Source: Hondaea fermentalgiana
Lineage: Eukaryota; Sar; Bigyra; Thraustochytrida; Thraustochytriidae
DNA: 64,000 nucleotides
Direction: 5' to 3'
Assembly (NCBI GenBank): GCA_014084085.1
Contig: NPFB01000033.1
Coordinates: 148,009 to 212,008 of the forward strand
Notes under the pieces: model-generated
What the model saw: the letters and a program-made list of their open reading frames with translations, nothing else
Database searches by the model: none
Told to the model about the DNA's origin: nothing
Part shown: positions 1 through 9,623 of the stretch, one piece after another
How the letters are laid out: every line of letters starts with the position of its first letter
How positions within the stretch are numbered: the stretch's first letter is position 1
Made by a program: the position numbers and the translations under genes

Positions 1-14
1 CGAGCCTGCAGACG

Positions 15-128
15 GTACGTTCGTCGCTCCATGAAGATGCTAACACATCACCACGTGCAGTTGAAATGTTCGTTCATTGCATGTTTGGCAAGAGAAACTA
101 ACGATGATGACGTGCAAGAGAAATATAG
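15..128 (+). other. putative intron at 5' end of tetraspanin gene
   Basis: A GTACGT donor-like site lies at 15-20, a CTAAC branch-point-like element near 97-101, and an AG at 127-128. Splicing there would join an exon left of the window edge to the tetraspanin reading frame. The frame is open back to 129 and reads ACNKLLL before the first Met, which resembles the usual cytoplasmic N-terminus of tetraspanins. This is inferred from splice-like motifs only. Confidence 0.3.
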
Positions 129-815
129 AGCCTTGCGTGTAACAAGCTGCTGCTCATGGGCTCATGCGTTGTTCAATTCGTAGTGTCATGCTTTGCCATT
201 GCTCAGTCATTGTACTACATGAACCACGAGGTTCTCTTCTCCGTCGTGTACACCGCTGGAGGAAGCACCGGGTTCCTCGTTGCTCTTTGTGCTGGAGTCA
301 TTGCAGCAAACAGCGTCATGGGTCTTTTTGCAGCGCTTGCACGCCATCGAGGACTTCTCAAGGTATACTTGTTTGCAAGTGTGTTGCTTGGGGTATTTCA
401 ATTCGTCTGCGCGATCCTCGTCGCTGGCGCACGAAATCCAGATCAGCTTCGAGTGCAGGAATTCGAGATCAAGAGGGGATGGGAAAGGGTAATGGATAAT
501 GTGGCGGCTGGCGGTAGCGATGCAGCCGACTATTTTGCTTTCGTTTCTCAAATTCAGAACGATGGCCGATGCTGTGGATATGACTCAATCGAGGACGAGC
601 TTCAAAACCCAGCGGCAGCTCGCTGCTCGTTTGAAGACACCTGCAAGGAGTATCTTGCGACCTATATTATTGAGGAGGTCACAGCAGTGCTGCGAACGTA
701 CTGCGTTTTTGTAAGCCTCTCGCTTGCGGACACGATCATGCTCTTTGCATTTGTCGTTCGCGTTGTTCCGCAGCCTGTACATCACGAGGACCCAGGAGGC
801 TTGTACCATGCTTAG
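129..815 (+). CDS. tetraspanin-like four-TM protein, probably 5' partial
   Basis: The first in-frame ATG is at 156 and gives 219 residues; the frame is open nine codons further upstream, to a TAG at 126-128. Four hydrophobic segments are visible (about residues 4-22, 38-60, 68-91 and 182-204, numbered from the ATG). The large loop between segments 3 and 4 has the diagnostic CCG at 139-141, plus Cys157 and Cys163 for the second disulfide. Tetraspanins organise membrane microdomains at the plasma membrane or endosomes. Because the ATG falls just at the start of TM1, the true start is probably in an upstream exon beyond the window. The C-terminal tail is short. The family call rests on topology plus CCG; the partners are unknown. 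Confidence 0.75.
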   Translation, partial: SLACNKLLLMGSCVVQFVVSCFAIAQSLYYMNHEVLFSVVYTAGGSTGFLVALCAGVIAANSVMGLFAALARHRGLLKVYLFASVLLGVFQFVCAILVAGARNPDQLRVQEFEIKRGWERVMDNVAAGGSDAADYFAFVSQIQNDGRCCGYDSIEDELQNPAAARCSFEDTCKEYLATYIIEEVTAVLRTYCVFVSLSLADTIMLFAFVVRVVPQPVHHEDPGGLYHA

Positions 816-1726
816 GACTTTTTTTAAAAGCCAACTTTAGAGCAAACCTTACCAGATAATGTCATGCTTTTCTTTTCTTTTGGTTTAATTTGTCAAGCAA
901 GCGTCGAGACTATTCTTTTGCGTTCGTGCGTTCGCGGTCAATTCGCGCCATGATAGTTTTGGGCCAGCAATTGTATTCTTGTCTGTTTCGTCGCTCTTGC
1001 TTTATAATAGCGCGCAGGGAGCCTTTATGATCAACTTCTTCATTTGAATGGTCAGCGCTGGATACCATGAAAAGTTTAGCAATGATAGGCCCACTCTGAT
1101 AGTGAGTGCACTCCATCTAAATATTGAGGTTCTCTCACTCATCTAGGTTGGCTGGCCGTTCTCAAACCAAAATGCGCGGCGATTTTTGCTGCTTTTTTAA
1201 AGTGATGGGCGCAGCAACATCGGTTAGCACTCGTATACCGATGAGGGGGCGCCGTCGTAGTCTTCAAGAGCGCAAAGGTATGAAACCGCACCGAGGGGGA
1301 CCAACGCAAAGGCTTAGCGAATGGCAAATGAGCCACGAAACGCTCTTATAGGTGGACAATGAGTACACTTGCAGCGAAGACTCACTGACTCGCAAGCCCT
1401 AGCCAAGTGCCATCAATGTTTGCAAAAGTCACACCACAACGGCCAAAAAGTTAGCGAAAGTTGGAAGCCACTGCTTTTGGGCAAGTGTCGGTGAGCAAAA
1501 AGAGGGTCAAATCTAGAATGAACTATCCGTTGGGAGTCGTAGTCTTTTCCAATAGTAGCTTCTAGTAGCATGAAGAGTCGCTTGCGCTCGAGCAGGGACG
1601 CCCAACGCTCCGCGCCGTGGCCCATCACACCGCGCCATAGCGCGACTCATTGCACATCTTTCGGGACTGTAAATCCCCATCGCTCGACGTCTTGAATCTG
1701 ATCAAAATTTTCAGAAACGAGTCACG
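816..1726. other. intergenic region, nothing recognised
   Basis: About 0.9 kb, AT-richer than the genes. It contains only short overlapping frames without protein-like composition. It should hold the 3' UTR of the tetraspanin gene and the promoter of the next gene. No repeat or RNA gene was seen. Confidence 0.4.
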
Positions 1727-2143
1727 ATGGGCGCGGGCCGGACGTTCCCCGCTTTTGCGCTTTTGCTCGCCCTAGTCCTCTCTTCTCTCGGCACCTGTGA
1801 AGCAGCGACGAGACCGAGGTACTTGCGTGCGCTTGAGTTCGAGAAAGACGAGCTCGACAAGGTTGATCATGAGGACCACATGCCTCGGGATCCTGACTAT
1901 GACTTTATTGAAGATGAGTTTGATAGTATGGAGTTGAATGATCGCGAGAGTGTCCTTAACTTCTCCGAATCGTGCATGACAAGTCAGGAGATCATTCGAT
2001 ACCAAACATGCGCGCTCATGCAACGGGAATCCGTCGCTGCAGTTAAAAAGTGCCGAGAAGGTGTCAAGCGGGAAATCCTCCGCCGATGGGCCAAGAGTGG
2101 CCTCGAAGCTTGCCCGGAAGCGAAGCTTGCTCGCCTACTGTGA
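1727..2143 (+). CDS. small secreted protein with signal peptide
   Basis: A 138-residue protein. Residues 1-27 form a classic signal peptide: short N-region, Leu/Ala-rich core at about 8-22, and a likely cleavage after CEA. The mature part is acidic to about residue 80 (many Asp/Glu, including DYDFIEDEFD), then turns basic and helical with Cys near 83, 91, 109 and 128, which could form two disulfides. The ATG has a purine at -3 and opens directly into the signal peptide. I do not recognise a family. It could be a secreted or ER-lumenal protein; nothing shows a catalytic site. Confidence 0.7.
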   Translation: MGAGRTFPAFALLLALVLSSLGTCEAATRPRYLRALEFEKDELDKVDHEDHMPRDPDYDFIEDEFDSMELNDRESVLNFSESCMTSQEIIRYQTCALMQRESVAAVKKCREGVKREILRRWAKSGLEACPEAKLARLL

Positions 2144-2283
2144 GAAGAAAGCTGACAAGATTGGACACTGCCACGCATTCTTGCAACTATAAAATGACTT
2201 TCACTTTTGCTATCTATATTTGCAAAGACTGAATGAATGAGAATCGCCAGCGGCCCATGCACAATGTTATCCTGAGCTTGATC

Positions 2284-2289
2284 AATAAA
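2284..2289 (+). terminator. AATAAA polyadenylation signal
   Basis: A canonical AATAAA about 140 nt after the stop of the small secreted protein gene, in AT-richer DNA. Confidence 0.5.
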
Positions 2290-2471
2290 TGCCAATGCAT
2301 TTTCACGATGATGTTTACCCCTCACCGTAGCTAGAATTCAATGTCGAAACTGCTGAAGTGGCGGAATAAATTGAGTATACCAAGTTGAGTCGGTTGCAGA
2401 GCGGACTCGTTCTGCTGCCAGAGATTGGACGCAATCTGCTGCGACAAGGTGAACGAAGGAAAATTTTTCAA

Positions 2472-2490
2472 GGGGGGGAGGGGGGGGGGG
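2472..2490 (+). repeat. G-run (G7-A-G11)
   Basis: Eighteen G bases interrupted by one A. It could form a G-quadruplex on the + strand, or be a slippage-prone tract of uncertain length. Confidence 0.8.
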
Positions 2491-3993
2491 TCACTCTTGC
2501 TAGAGAGTCAGGCCCAGGGGACTAGGCCTATAGCTACTACTCCATACCAACTTTGAAAGCTTTGAAATTTTCTGGCAGGCCCTGATAGACAATCGGGTTC
2601 TCTCATGAGGAATCTCCTCTCTCGAAGACCCACTTCATATGTAATGAGCTTCACGAAAAAGTGCTAGTCTTGCATCACACTGATTGCTAAAGAGAGAGAC
2701 AGAGGTGAGGACAAGTGATGGTAGTGCGTTCTTCTTTTTGGAAAAACCTTCTCTCGATAATGGAGGATAAAACTTCGTTCGTGTGAAACCGCTCCATATT
2801 ACGATGGTGTGAAAGAAGCCGTCCTGGCGTTTGCAAAATTTGGCGAAGCAGATGTGCTTTAACCTTGCGCAAATGATCGCCTCGGCGCATCTTCGTTTCA
2901 GCGCCCTAAGGTGGCGCCCTAAGGTGGCGAATACAAAGGCCAGGCGCAACCAATGCAACCGCTCTACAGGCCTGCAGCTGTGCGGTCAAGCGCCACCTTG
3001 GACGAAAAAAGCCAGATGCGACTCAAGCTGGATCAGTGCGTGCCATGTGCCTGCATTCGAGATTCACGACCGGCTCCATGCGAAAGCGCTGCTTGCTATT
3101 ATGCTTGTGAGTGGACTGCCGCAGTACCCCGCTGTCACGCTTTGGTTCTCGTCCAGGCCACCAAGAGTTGGACCCATGCAGTTCTCCGCAGGCTGTCCCG
3201 CCGAAGCCGAGATTTCCACGCGCTGCAGGCTCGACGCACCACAACTGCGAAAGAAAGAAGCTGCCAGCGAAGCTACGAAGCCACGGCGTCCTGCGCGGAC
3301 GCAGAGATGGACTGCGCGACCCCACTCGCGCCTTTCCACAGCGTGCGGGCCGTCGCGGCTCTGCTACACGTTTCTGTACGCTCGTTCTGTACGCTCGTGA
3401 AGCCTCGTCGACCAGGCCCCCGACGAGATGGACCCCGCTGTGGGGATTGGGGGCGCCTTTGCGAGCAGGCCCCTCGCCCCGCTCCCCTCGGACGCTCGGG
3501 CCGCAAGAGCTCTCCGCCGCTTGCCCCTCGCCGCCGGCGCAGACCACACGAGGCGCCCCGCTCCTCGTCCGATTTCCCCGGGTCGCCCAGTCGCTCGGGG
3601 CGGCTGGACCCGCGCCTCGGGCTCGGTCGTGTCCTGGCGCCGCGCGGCGCGGTGCTGCGGGCAGACGCGCTCGCTGCGGGCGCGCGCTGCGGGGCGCGCG
3701 CAAGTGGACGCTGGCGCGGCGCAAGTGGACATCGCGCGGGGCGGAAGCGCGGAATGGGTGCGGGGAAGTGCGGAATGGCGGGTGGTACGAGGCACAGCGT
3801 GGATACTCTGTGCAAGCCTTGTCCTTGCGCAAGGAGAGGAAACGAAGAGCGAGCGAAGCGCAGAAAGAGGGGGAGAAGGAGGGCGGGAAAGGGGAAAGCT
3901 GAAGCAGCAAATCGTGAACGAGCGAGCGGAGTCCGGCGGCGCGTGCGAGCGCGAGCGGCGAGGGCGGCGCGGGAGCGGCGGCGTGTGCGCGGG

Positions 3994-4093
3994 NNNNNNN
4001 NNNNNNNNNNNNNNNNNNNNNNNNNNNNNNNNNNNNNNNNNNNNNNNNNNNNNNNNNNNNNNNNNNNNNNNNNNNNNNNNNNNNNNNNNNNNN
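3994..4093. other. assembly gap of 100 N
   Basis: Exactly 100 N, a conventional scaffold-gap length, inside a very GC-rich stretch just 5' of the HPt gene. The true gap size is unknown. Confidence 0.99.
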
Positions 4094-4148
4094 GGCGTTC
4101 GCGCGGGCGCGGGTCGCGGCGCGGGCTCGGGCGAAGCGGATTGGCGAG

Positions 4149-4727
4149 ATGGCGGAGCCGACGACGCAGACCGCCGCGGCGGAGCAGGAGACGGCCGCCG
4201 AGGGCGTGGACAAGACGCAGCAGAAGGAGGCCGCGGCGGAGAGCGCGGGAGGCGGCGCGGAGAAGACGGAGGAGAACGGAGGAAGCGCCGAGGCGGACGG
4301 CGGCGCGCTCGGACTCGCCACGCACGAGGAGGAGCTCACCGAGGAGGAGATTAACACCGTTCGCGACTGCGAGTCCATCGGCGGCGACGAGGAGTTCATG
4401 CTCATGATCATCGAACTGCTGGCCGACGGCCTCGACGAGAAACTCACGGCTGCCTTTGAGAGCTTTCCCAAGGACGACTGGGAGGGCGTGTGGCGCCAGG
4501 CGCATAGCATCAAAGGATCCTCTCTCCAGTGCAGCCTCGATGTCCTCGGTAACGCTGCAATGGAGGTCGAGCTGTACTTCAAAAAGGTCGACAAGGATGG
4601 TGAGACTCCTGACAAGGCGCTCATGACCAAGATGCTCAAGAAATTGGCCCACGAATCCCGCCGGGTGCAAAACTCCACCGCAAGGCTCAAGGCCCAGGCC
4701 GAGGCTGAGGGCGGCGCAGACGAGTAA
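4149..4727 (+). CDS. histidine-phosphotransfer (HPt) domain protein
   Basis: A 192-residue protein. Residues 1-60 are Ala/Glu/Gly-rich and probably disordered. Residues 64-180 form a four-helix HPt domain, with the phospho-acceptor motif AHSIKGSS placing the active His at 119. HPt proteins carry phosphate from a hybrid histidine kinase to a response regulator in multistep relays, in cytosol and nucleus, like yeast Ypd1 or plant AHPs. No kinase or receiver domain is attached, so this is a stand-alone shuttle. The ATG at 4149 is the first one in frame after the 100-N gap. An upstream extension inside the gap cannot be excluded, although the conserved domain is complete. Confidence 0.9.
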   Translation: MAEPTTQTAAAEQETAAEGVDKTQQKEAAAESAGGGAEKTEENGGSAEADGGALGLATHEEELTEEEINTVRDCESIGGDEEFMLMIIELLADGLDEKLTAAFESFPKDDWEGVWRQAHSIKGSSLQCSLDVLGNAAMEVELYFKKVDKDGETPDKALMTKMLKKLAHESRRVQNSTARLKAQAEAEGGADE

Positions 4728-5276
4728 ATGCTCCACGTCGGGCCATGACCAACAAGATGACATGAAACGCTTTCTATAAACATTCTAATAAAAGTTCAAA
4801 AAACAGCAAATGAGACTAGTTTCACTTCACACGATGCGTGGTGGGCTTATTGAATTCCATCACGTTGGTGGATGGATACCAAAATTGGAAGATGATTTCA
4901 GTTACACAGTGAAAATAAGAGGGAGGGGAAAATAGGAAGTGATTCGAAGAAGATTGTGGATCGAGGCCTCGCAAAGGCACGGAGAAGTCTTTTATTTCAG
5001 AAAATCATAAACCTTGGTTCAATGGCCTCGCTTTATTTTCCTCTATCTTCCTTCGGTGTAGTGGTTGTTGACGTCCTTCCTTTTAGATTATAATAACCTC
5101 GGGTCTGACCAAGGCCGTCTGAACCCTTTAAGGCCCTTTTGTCCCTCCCTTTCAGGCGAAGACCGAGGCTGCCTGAGGTCATATCACAAGCTCTTACACG
5201 AACAATCAATCTTCTTGCACCTCAGTAGCCGCGACTGATCAAGTGAAAAATAAAATGCAAAAATTACAACAAAAGC
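4728..5276. other. convergent 3' intergenic region
   Basis: AT-richer spacer between the HPt gene (+) and the coiled-coil gene (-). It contains an AATAAA at 4787-4792 serving the HPt gene. Nothing else was recognised. Confidence 0.5.
4787..4792 (+). terminator. AATAAA polyadenylation signal of HPt gene
   Basis: A canonical AATAAA 60 nt after the HPt stop codon. Confidence 0.6.
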
Positions 5277-6863
5277 TTACATGGAAGCCTGGCCGCCAAA
5301 GTCGAGGTTCTCGAAATCCGAAAAGTCAGAAGAGATTTCAGGGTCCTTTTCCGTGGGCAGAGGAGCTCTCGATGGCTTCTTCTTCTTCGTCATCGTCGTC
5401 GTCGTCGTCCTCTTCTTATTCGCGGATGAGGCCGAAGTAGAACTCGATCTTGATCTCGCTGACTTGGGTGAACGCGGCGAGATCTTCTTTCTTTCCTTTT
5501 GCGTCTTTGTCTCCTTGGACACTTGTTCAGGTGACGGAGAAATAGGTCCGATGGACGGGAGTGCTGGACTTTTTGCCGTGTACGTGGGAGATGATTCTGG
5601 GGAGAGCAAGTCTGCTGCACTCAAATTTCCTTCCACGCCAGCTTCGGGCTCCTCCTTTGTTGTCAAAGGCTCCAATTCTGGTGCTTTCTTATCCTTCCGG
5701 GCAGTTCGTCCATCGATTCCATCCTTTATCTCACCATGATCTTCATTGACATCATCATCAAAATCATCGTCGAAGGTATCCGAGTATGGTGACATAACCT
5801 CTTCAGCCTGCTTGGTCTCACGCTCGCGTTCTGCCTGCATCTTTACAGCCATTTCTTTTTCTTCCTCATGCTTTTTCCGTTTCATTTCCGCTTCACGACG
5901 CACAGCAGCATTCGCTTCTGCTATTCTTTTTTCTTCTTCAAGACGTGCTGCTTCCTTTTCGGCTTCTATTCTCTCTTGTTCGAGGCGAGCAGCAGCCTCA
6001 GTCTCCTCCTTTACACGAGCAGCAGCTGCAGCTGCTGCCGCCTCGGCCTCTGCGGCCTCTTTTGCTGCCTCAGCCTTGCGAGCAGCGCGTTCCCGCGACT
6101 CGAGAAGCTTGCGCTCCTTTTCCTTGCGAAGTTGTTCAATCATAAGTTTTTGCTCGCGAGCGCGCTCCGCCGCCATGCGCGCATCGTAATCTGGCTCCTC
6201 GGACTGTCTTGAATGGCGCGAGCTGAGCTGACGACCACCTGTTGTGGTACGAGCCTTGCGTTCGCGCTCGGGTCTTCGTCTTGTCGCTACGGACGGAGGC
6301 CTCGCGCGTGTTGCAGTGATCTTTGTCCGGGGTTCTGCTTGCTGCTCGTCTCTCCGTTTTGGGGCATACAAACGGGAAGACACACCGTTGACGCGCGCGA
6401 CACTCTTGGTGGTCGAGAGAGAGTTTTCTTGTGGCCGCTGTTGCGTCTGCCGCGACGACGAAGACGAGGACGACACGTGTGGTAATCTTTGTTTTGTCGC
6501 TTGCTGTTGTTGTTGCTGCTGCTGCTGCCTCCGGGTAATATGCGGCAGCTTGCGCGTCCGCGACGCAGACGTGGGTGCAGCGCCCCGCTCACCCTGTTTG
6601 CGCCTCTCCTTCGCCTCCGTTGCGCGATGTTCTACAATACGCGCGAGATTCTCTTCGTTGTCAAGCAGCGCTGCCGACAGCTCCCTGTCCAGCGCCTGGA
6701 AATCTGTGCGCTCCACGTGCGCCGCGCTCGTCAACGCGAGAAGGTGCTCCACCATGCGGCGCATGGCCATCTTGTCTTGCTCGCGGACCCGCTTGTGCTC
6801 CGCAGAGAGGGGCTGCTGCGCGCCGGGTCCCGCGCGCCGCGCCGCGACGCTTCCGCCCGCCAT
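5277..6863 (-). CDS. poly-Q, coiled-coil low-complexity protein
   Basis: A 528-residue protein of unknown function. An N-terminal helical part (about 20-95) precedes a poly-Gln run (about 115-123) and a Ser/Arg-rich linker. A long charged coiled coil rich in Ala, Glu, Arg and Lys spans about 225-355. After it comes an acidic motif, YSDTFDDDFDDD (about 362-373). The C-terminus is a Ser/Pro/Lys/Thr-rich disordered tail ending in DFSDFENLDFGG. Similar highly charged coiled coils followed by a YSD-F-acid motif occur in centrosomal and ciliary proteins, but composition alone does not prove that role. The start is the ATG heading the longest uninterrupted frame. Confidence 0.7.
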   Translation of the reverse strand: MAGGSVAARRAGPGAQQPLSAEHKRVREQDKMAMRRMVEHLLALTSAAHVERTDFQALDRELSAALLDNEENLARIVEHRATEAKERRKQGERGAAPTSASRTRKLPHITRRQQQQQQQQQATKQRLPHVSSSSSSSRQTQQRPQENSLSTTKSVARVNGVSSRLYAPKRRDEQQAEPRTKITATRARPPSVATRRRPERERKARTTTGGRQLSSRHSRQSEEPDYDARMAAERAREQKLMIEQLRKEKERKLLESRERAARKAEAAKEAAEAEAAAAAAAARVKEETEAAARLEQERIEAEKEAARLEEEKRIAEANAAVRREAEMKRKKHEEEKEMAVKMQAERERETKQAEEVMSPYSDTFDDDFDDDVNEDHGEIKDGIDGRTARKDKKAPELEPLTTKEEPEAGVEGNLSAADLLSPESSPTYTAKSPALPSIGPISPSPEQVSKETKTQKERKKISPRSPKSARSRSSSTSASSANKKRTTTTTMTKKKKPSRAPLPTEKDPEISSDFSDFENLDFGGQASM

Positions 6864-7080
6864 CGTGCGTGGCGATCTTCACCGCCAGCGCCGCGGATTC
6901 TTTGCGTGGATTGTTTGCTGAGATGCCCAAGCAAACGTGTGACTCGAGAAACAGGTTTTTTCCAAAGTTTTTTGAGAGCGCAACGGACACATTCGACCCG
7001 CATCGTGCCGGGCGAAAATGGGATTGTCATCGCGCGATCATCGTCTCGAAGAAAAAAGAAGCAAGAAGACGAGAGCGTAA

Positions 7081-7119
<39 letters not shown>

Positions 7120-7202
7120 GAGCAAGTGTCGTGGCCCCGGTCAGCAGCGCAGATTTTGTCGTGGCAAGCGACTTTGAGAGAGCAGAGAAAATGAGCGCGC
7201 GC
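6864..7202. promoter_or_regulatory. spacer between two minus-strand genes, with GA repeat
   Basis: It contains the 5' flank of the poly-Q coiled-coil gene and the 3' flank of the alpha/beta hydrolase gene. The main feature is a GA dinucleotide tract at 7086-7117. No TATA-like box was identified with confidence. Confidence 0.4.
7086..7117 (+). repeat. GA dinucleotide microsatellite
   Basis: About 16 perfect GA units, 220-250 bp upstream of the start codon of the minus-strand coiled-coil gene. Confidence 0.9.
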
Positions 7203-8816
7203 CTATGCCATTGTCATGGATGCAAAATCGAGAATGTGCGCAACGATCTCTTCGTCCGATGGCGGCGGAAAGGATTGCGTGCTAGCAGAGCGCCCCCCTG
7301 AAAGAAGTGCGCCGTCAACATTGCTTCCAGACTCCTGTAAAGGACCTCCAAAACGTGCACGAACCTCATCCAAGTAACTTGGATCGGAGGACAAACACAA
7401 GACAGGCGCGAGAAAACTTGAACATGCCAGTCGTAGCGATTCTCCCGAGTGCTCGAAGCTGACGCCCCAGTCAGCACGCGCCTGAGGACGAAGTGACTGC
7501 AGTGATACGGAACGACGATTCTGGGGTCCCATTCGGGCGTATTCGGAAAGGCGTGCAAGTTGTGCAATCCAAGAGACGCGAAATGCCCGATAAAAGAGCT
7601 TACTTGACCACGAGAGGCCCCATGATGGTAGAGGTGGCGAGCCGCAGAGCACAATGCCAGCAAGATGGGCGTTGCCCAAACGTTGCGACGAGGCGAGATA
7701 CATGGCCACATGGCAACTCAATCCCCAAGCGACGAGCACAAGCCGCCGAGGAGGTCCCTCCGTTCCTGTTAACCCTGGCTTGCTCTGGCAGCCAGGAACT
7801 TGAGTATCGACAGCCCGTGGAGGCGGGGAGCACATTAGAGGATTGAGAGTCTGCGAAGAAAGATGATGCGCACCCACAATTTCTGCATTCGCAAAGAGAC
7901 CCCCTGGCGCAGTCGGTGGCCCGTACCCAAGAGGACCGTCTTGCTCAAGGGGTTCATCGAGGACTTCTTGTTCAATGACACGCATGACTGTCTGTGCTGC
8001 TCGCTCGAAGGAAAAGGTGATTGCGCCGAGACAGCCGGATCCCGGAAGTTGGATTTGAATGGCCGCAAAGCCTGCATCCACAACAGCCTCTACATGAGAG
8101 CGCCACGTTTCTGCAACACCGCCAACACCGCTTAGAAAAACGACGACGTTGCCATCCCGAGGAGGGCATCCGCGCGTTGTGACCGTGTATACATCGAGGA
8201 TATTTTCGCCAGCAAGAACTTCCTCGAGAAGAGCGTCAGAGTAGAATGCATCATGTTGCTGACCTGCTGTAGATGGCTGAGACATATAGATAGCCACGAG
8301 AAGGGCCGCGCATGGTAGCAAGAGCCCGAGAGGGACAAGAATCTCGCCGCAGGTATCGAAAAGAACAAGCTGCTCCGTCAAACAGAGCGTTCCAAAGAGC
8401 ACGGCAAGACCTGCAAGGGCAGTGACAATGACCGGTCCGAGCCATATCCATGTCAGGCACGTGCGAATGGGCTCGAGACGGCTTGGCTTGGTGAGCACCA
8501 CGCTCCCAAATTGCTGCGGCTGGCGGTTCCTGCTCAGAAAGCTCTGACGAAGCGGGCTCGTTGCCGGCGGGAGACCGTCTCGAATGGGCTCGGCCGCTGC
8601 CGAAGACGGGGCGTTGCTCCAGGGCGCCGACGTTGCCACGGCGAGCGAAGAGCGCCCACGGTCCCCGCTCGCGCCAGCTGTGCCTCGAGCTGCCCCTCGC
8701 GGGCTCGACGTCCAGCTCCACGACGACCCTGAGGCCGCCGATCCGGCGTCGTCGTAGATGCAGTTGCTCTCCGCGCCGACGCCGCTGCGCGCGTTGCCCT
8801 GCGCGGAGCTGCTCAT
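7203..8816 (-). CDS. membrane-anchored alpha/beta-hydrolase-fold protein
   Basis: A 537-residue protein. Residues 1-110 are Ser/Ala/Gly-rich and disordered. Two hydrophobic segments follow (about 124-146 and 158-178), then a cytosolic or lumenal alpha/beta-hydrolase-like domain. The domain starts at VVVFLSGVGG (224-233), an oxyanion-loop-like turn. A probable nucleophile elbow lies at WGLSCH, giving Ser367 in a G-x-S-x-H context instead of the usual GxSxG. An insertion of about 65 residues (290-356) separates the first helix from the elbow. A DPSYLDE segment near residue 475 could hold the acid. Substrate unknown; lipid or ester hydrolysis is only a guess. ATG at 8816. Confidence 0.65.
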   Translation of the reverse strand: MSSSAQGNARSGVGAESNCIYDDAGSAASGSSWSWTSSPRGAARGTAGASGDRGRSSLAVATSAPWSNAPSSAAAEPIRDGLPPATSPLRQSFLSRNRQPQQFGSVVLTKPSRLEPIRTCLTWIWLGPVIVTALAGLAVLFGTLCLTEQLVLFDTCGEILVPLGLLLPCAALLVAIYMSQPSTAGQQHDAFYSDALLEEVLAGENILDVYTVTTRGCPPRDGNVVVFLSGVGGVAETWRSHVEAVVDAGFAAIQIQLPGSGCLGAITFSFERAAQTVMRVIEQEVLDEPLEQDGPLGYGPPTAPGGLFANAEIVGAHHLSSQTLNPLMCSPPPRAVDTQVPGCQSKPGLTGTEGPPRRLVLVAWGLSCHVAMYLASSQRLGNAHLAGIVLCGSPPLPSWGLSWSSKLFYRAFRVSWIAQLARLSEYARMGPQNRRSVSLQSLRPQARADWGVSFEHSGESLRLACSSFLAPVLCLSSDPSYLDEVRARFGGPLQESGSNVDGALLSGGRSASTQSFPPPSDEEIVAHILDFASMTMA

Positions 8817-9623
8817 GGCGCTGGGCCGCTCCGCGATCTGCGATCTGCGATGCAGAACTGCTGGCGCGCGAGCGACCGAGCAAAGTGACCGTAAAGGCGG
8901 CCGTGAAAGCGACCGAGTTACCTACCTTCTTATCTCCGCTTGTCTTTCTATAACTTGTAGGCTACTGCGTGTGAGTCTAACAGCGAGGTTTGAGACTCGC
9001 TTCGTCAAATCAATTAGCTGACCCATCCGACATCGACCACGGCTTGGGCCTTTCGAGAGCATCGACGCACCTTTGCGAAAGGGACGCCGTCTCAATGTTC
9101 TGGTACCGATCGTGGCCGATGGCGAAAAGGTCGATCAATTTCCTGAACATAAGCACGCAATTTGTTCTTCGCTGGGAAGCTTTCTTCATTGAATGATTTT
9201 TCACATCGTCGGGCCGCGATCTGCTTTAGGTCGTCCCACGACTTGGCATGGCATTCCTGTCAAAGACGTTCGTTCTCCGATTCCTTTGTCGTCGCAGAAA
9301 AGCTCAGGGCGAGCCAAGACGAGACGCTTGAGCGCTTTTTTTCAGTCAACAAGCACAAGCCTTCTGCTTCGAATCCTTTCACCTCTCGCGGTCCGCTTGC
9401 TGCAACCTGCCCGAGCACTAGTTGCCGCTGACGACATTCTTTGCCAGGGCCACGGTGGTGGTAGAAGGTCGCCGGTGGTTGTACGCACAACGATTTCCTG
9501 TGACGAGGAAAGTGAAACGCGGAAAGAGAGCTTGGCCCGAAACGAACAGGCCAAAGCGAACGCACAAGAAAAGCAAAAGCAAAAGCAAACGCGGACGCGA
9601 GCCAGGTCGACGAGGTCGCGACG
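8817..9623. promoter_or_regulatory. divergent promoter region
   Basis: About 0.8 kb between the divergent hydrolase (-) and 7-TM (+) genes. The middle (8930-9430) is AT-richer and the flanks are GC-rich. No confident core element or hidden gene was found. Confidence 0.4.

Larger units (their letters stand above)
2144..4148. other. intergenic region, GC-rich on the right, with assembly gap
   Basis: About 2 kb. The left half holds the 3' flank of the secreted-protein gene, a long G-run at 2472-2490 and a short direct repeat of CCCTAAGGTGGCG near 2905-2930. From about 3400 to the gap it is extremely GC-rich and open in many frames on both strands. Those frames are Arg/Ala/Pro-rich and look like composition artefacts. 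It probably contains the promoter and 5' UTR of the HPt gene. Confidence 0.4.

Noticed and set aside
2953..4783. Long reading frames on both strands across the GC-rich region and N-gap near the HPt gene
   Set aside because: Arg/Ala/Pro-rich composition, open in several frames at once, and crossing the gap; only the HPt frame has a recognisable domain.
5281..6921. Plus-strand frames opposite the poly-Q coiled-coil gene
   Set aside because: Ser/Cys/Phe-rich translations are the antisense of Lys/Glu/Ala-rich coding DNA; the minus-strand frame is continuous and coherent.
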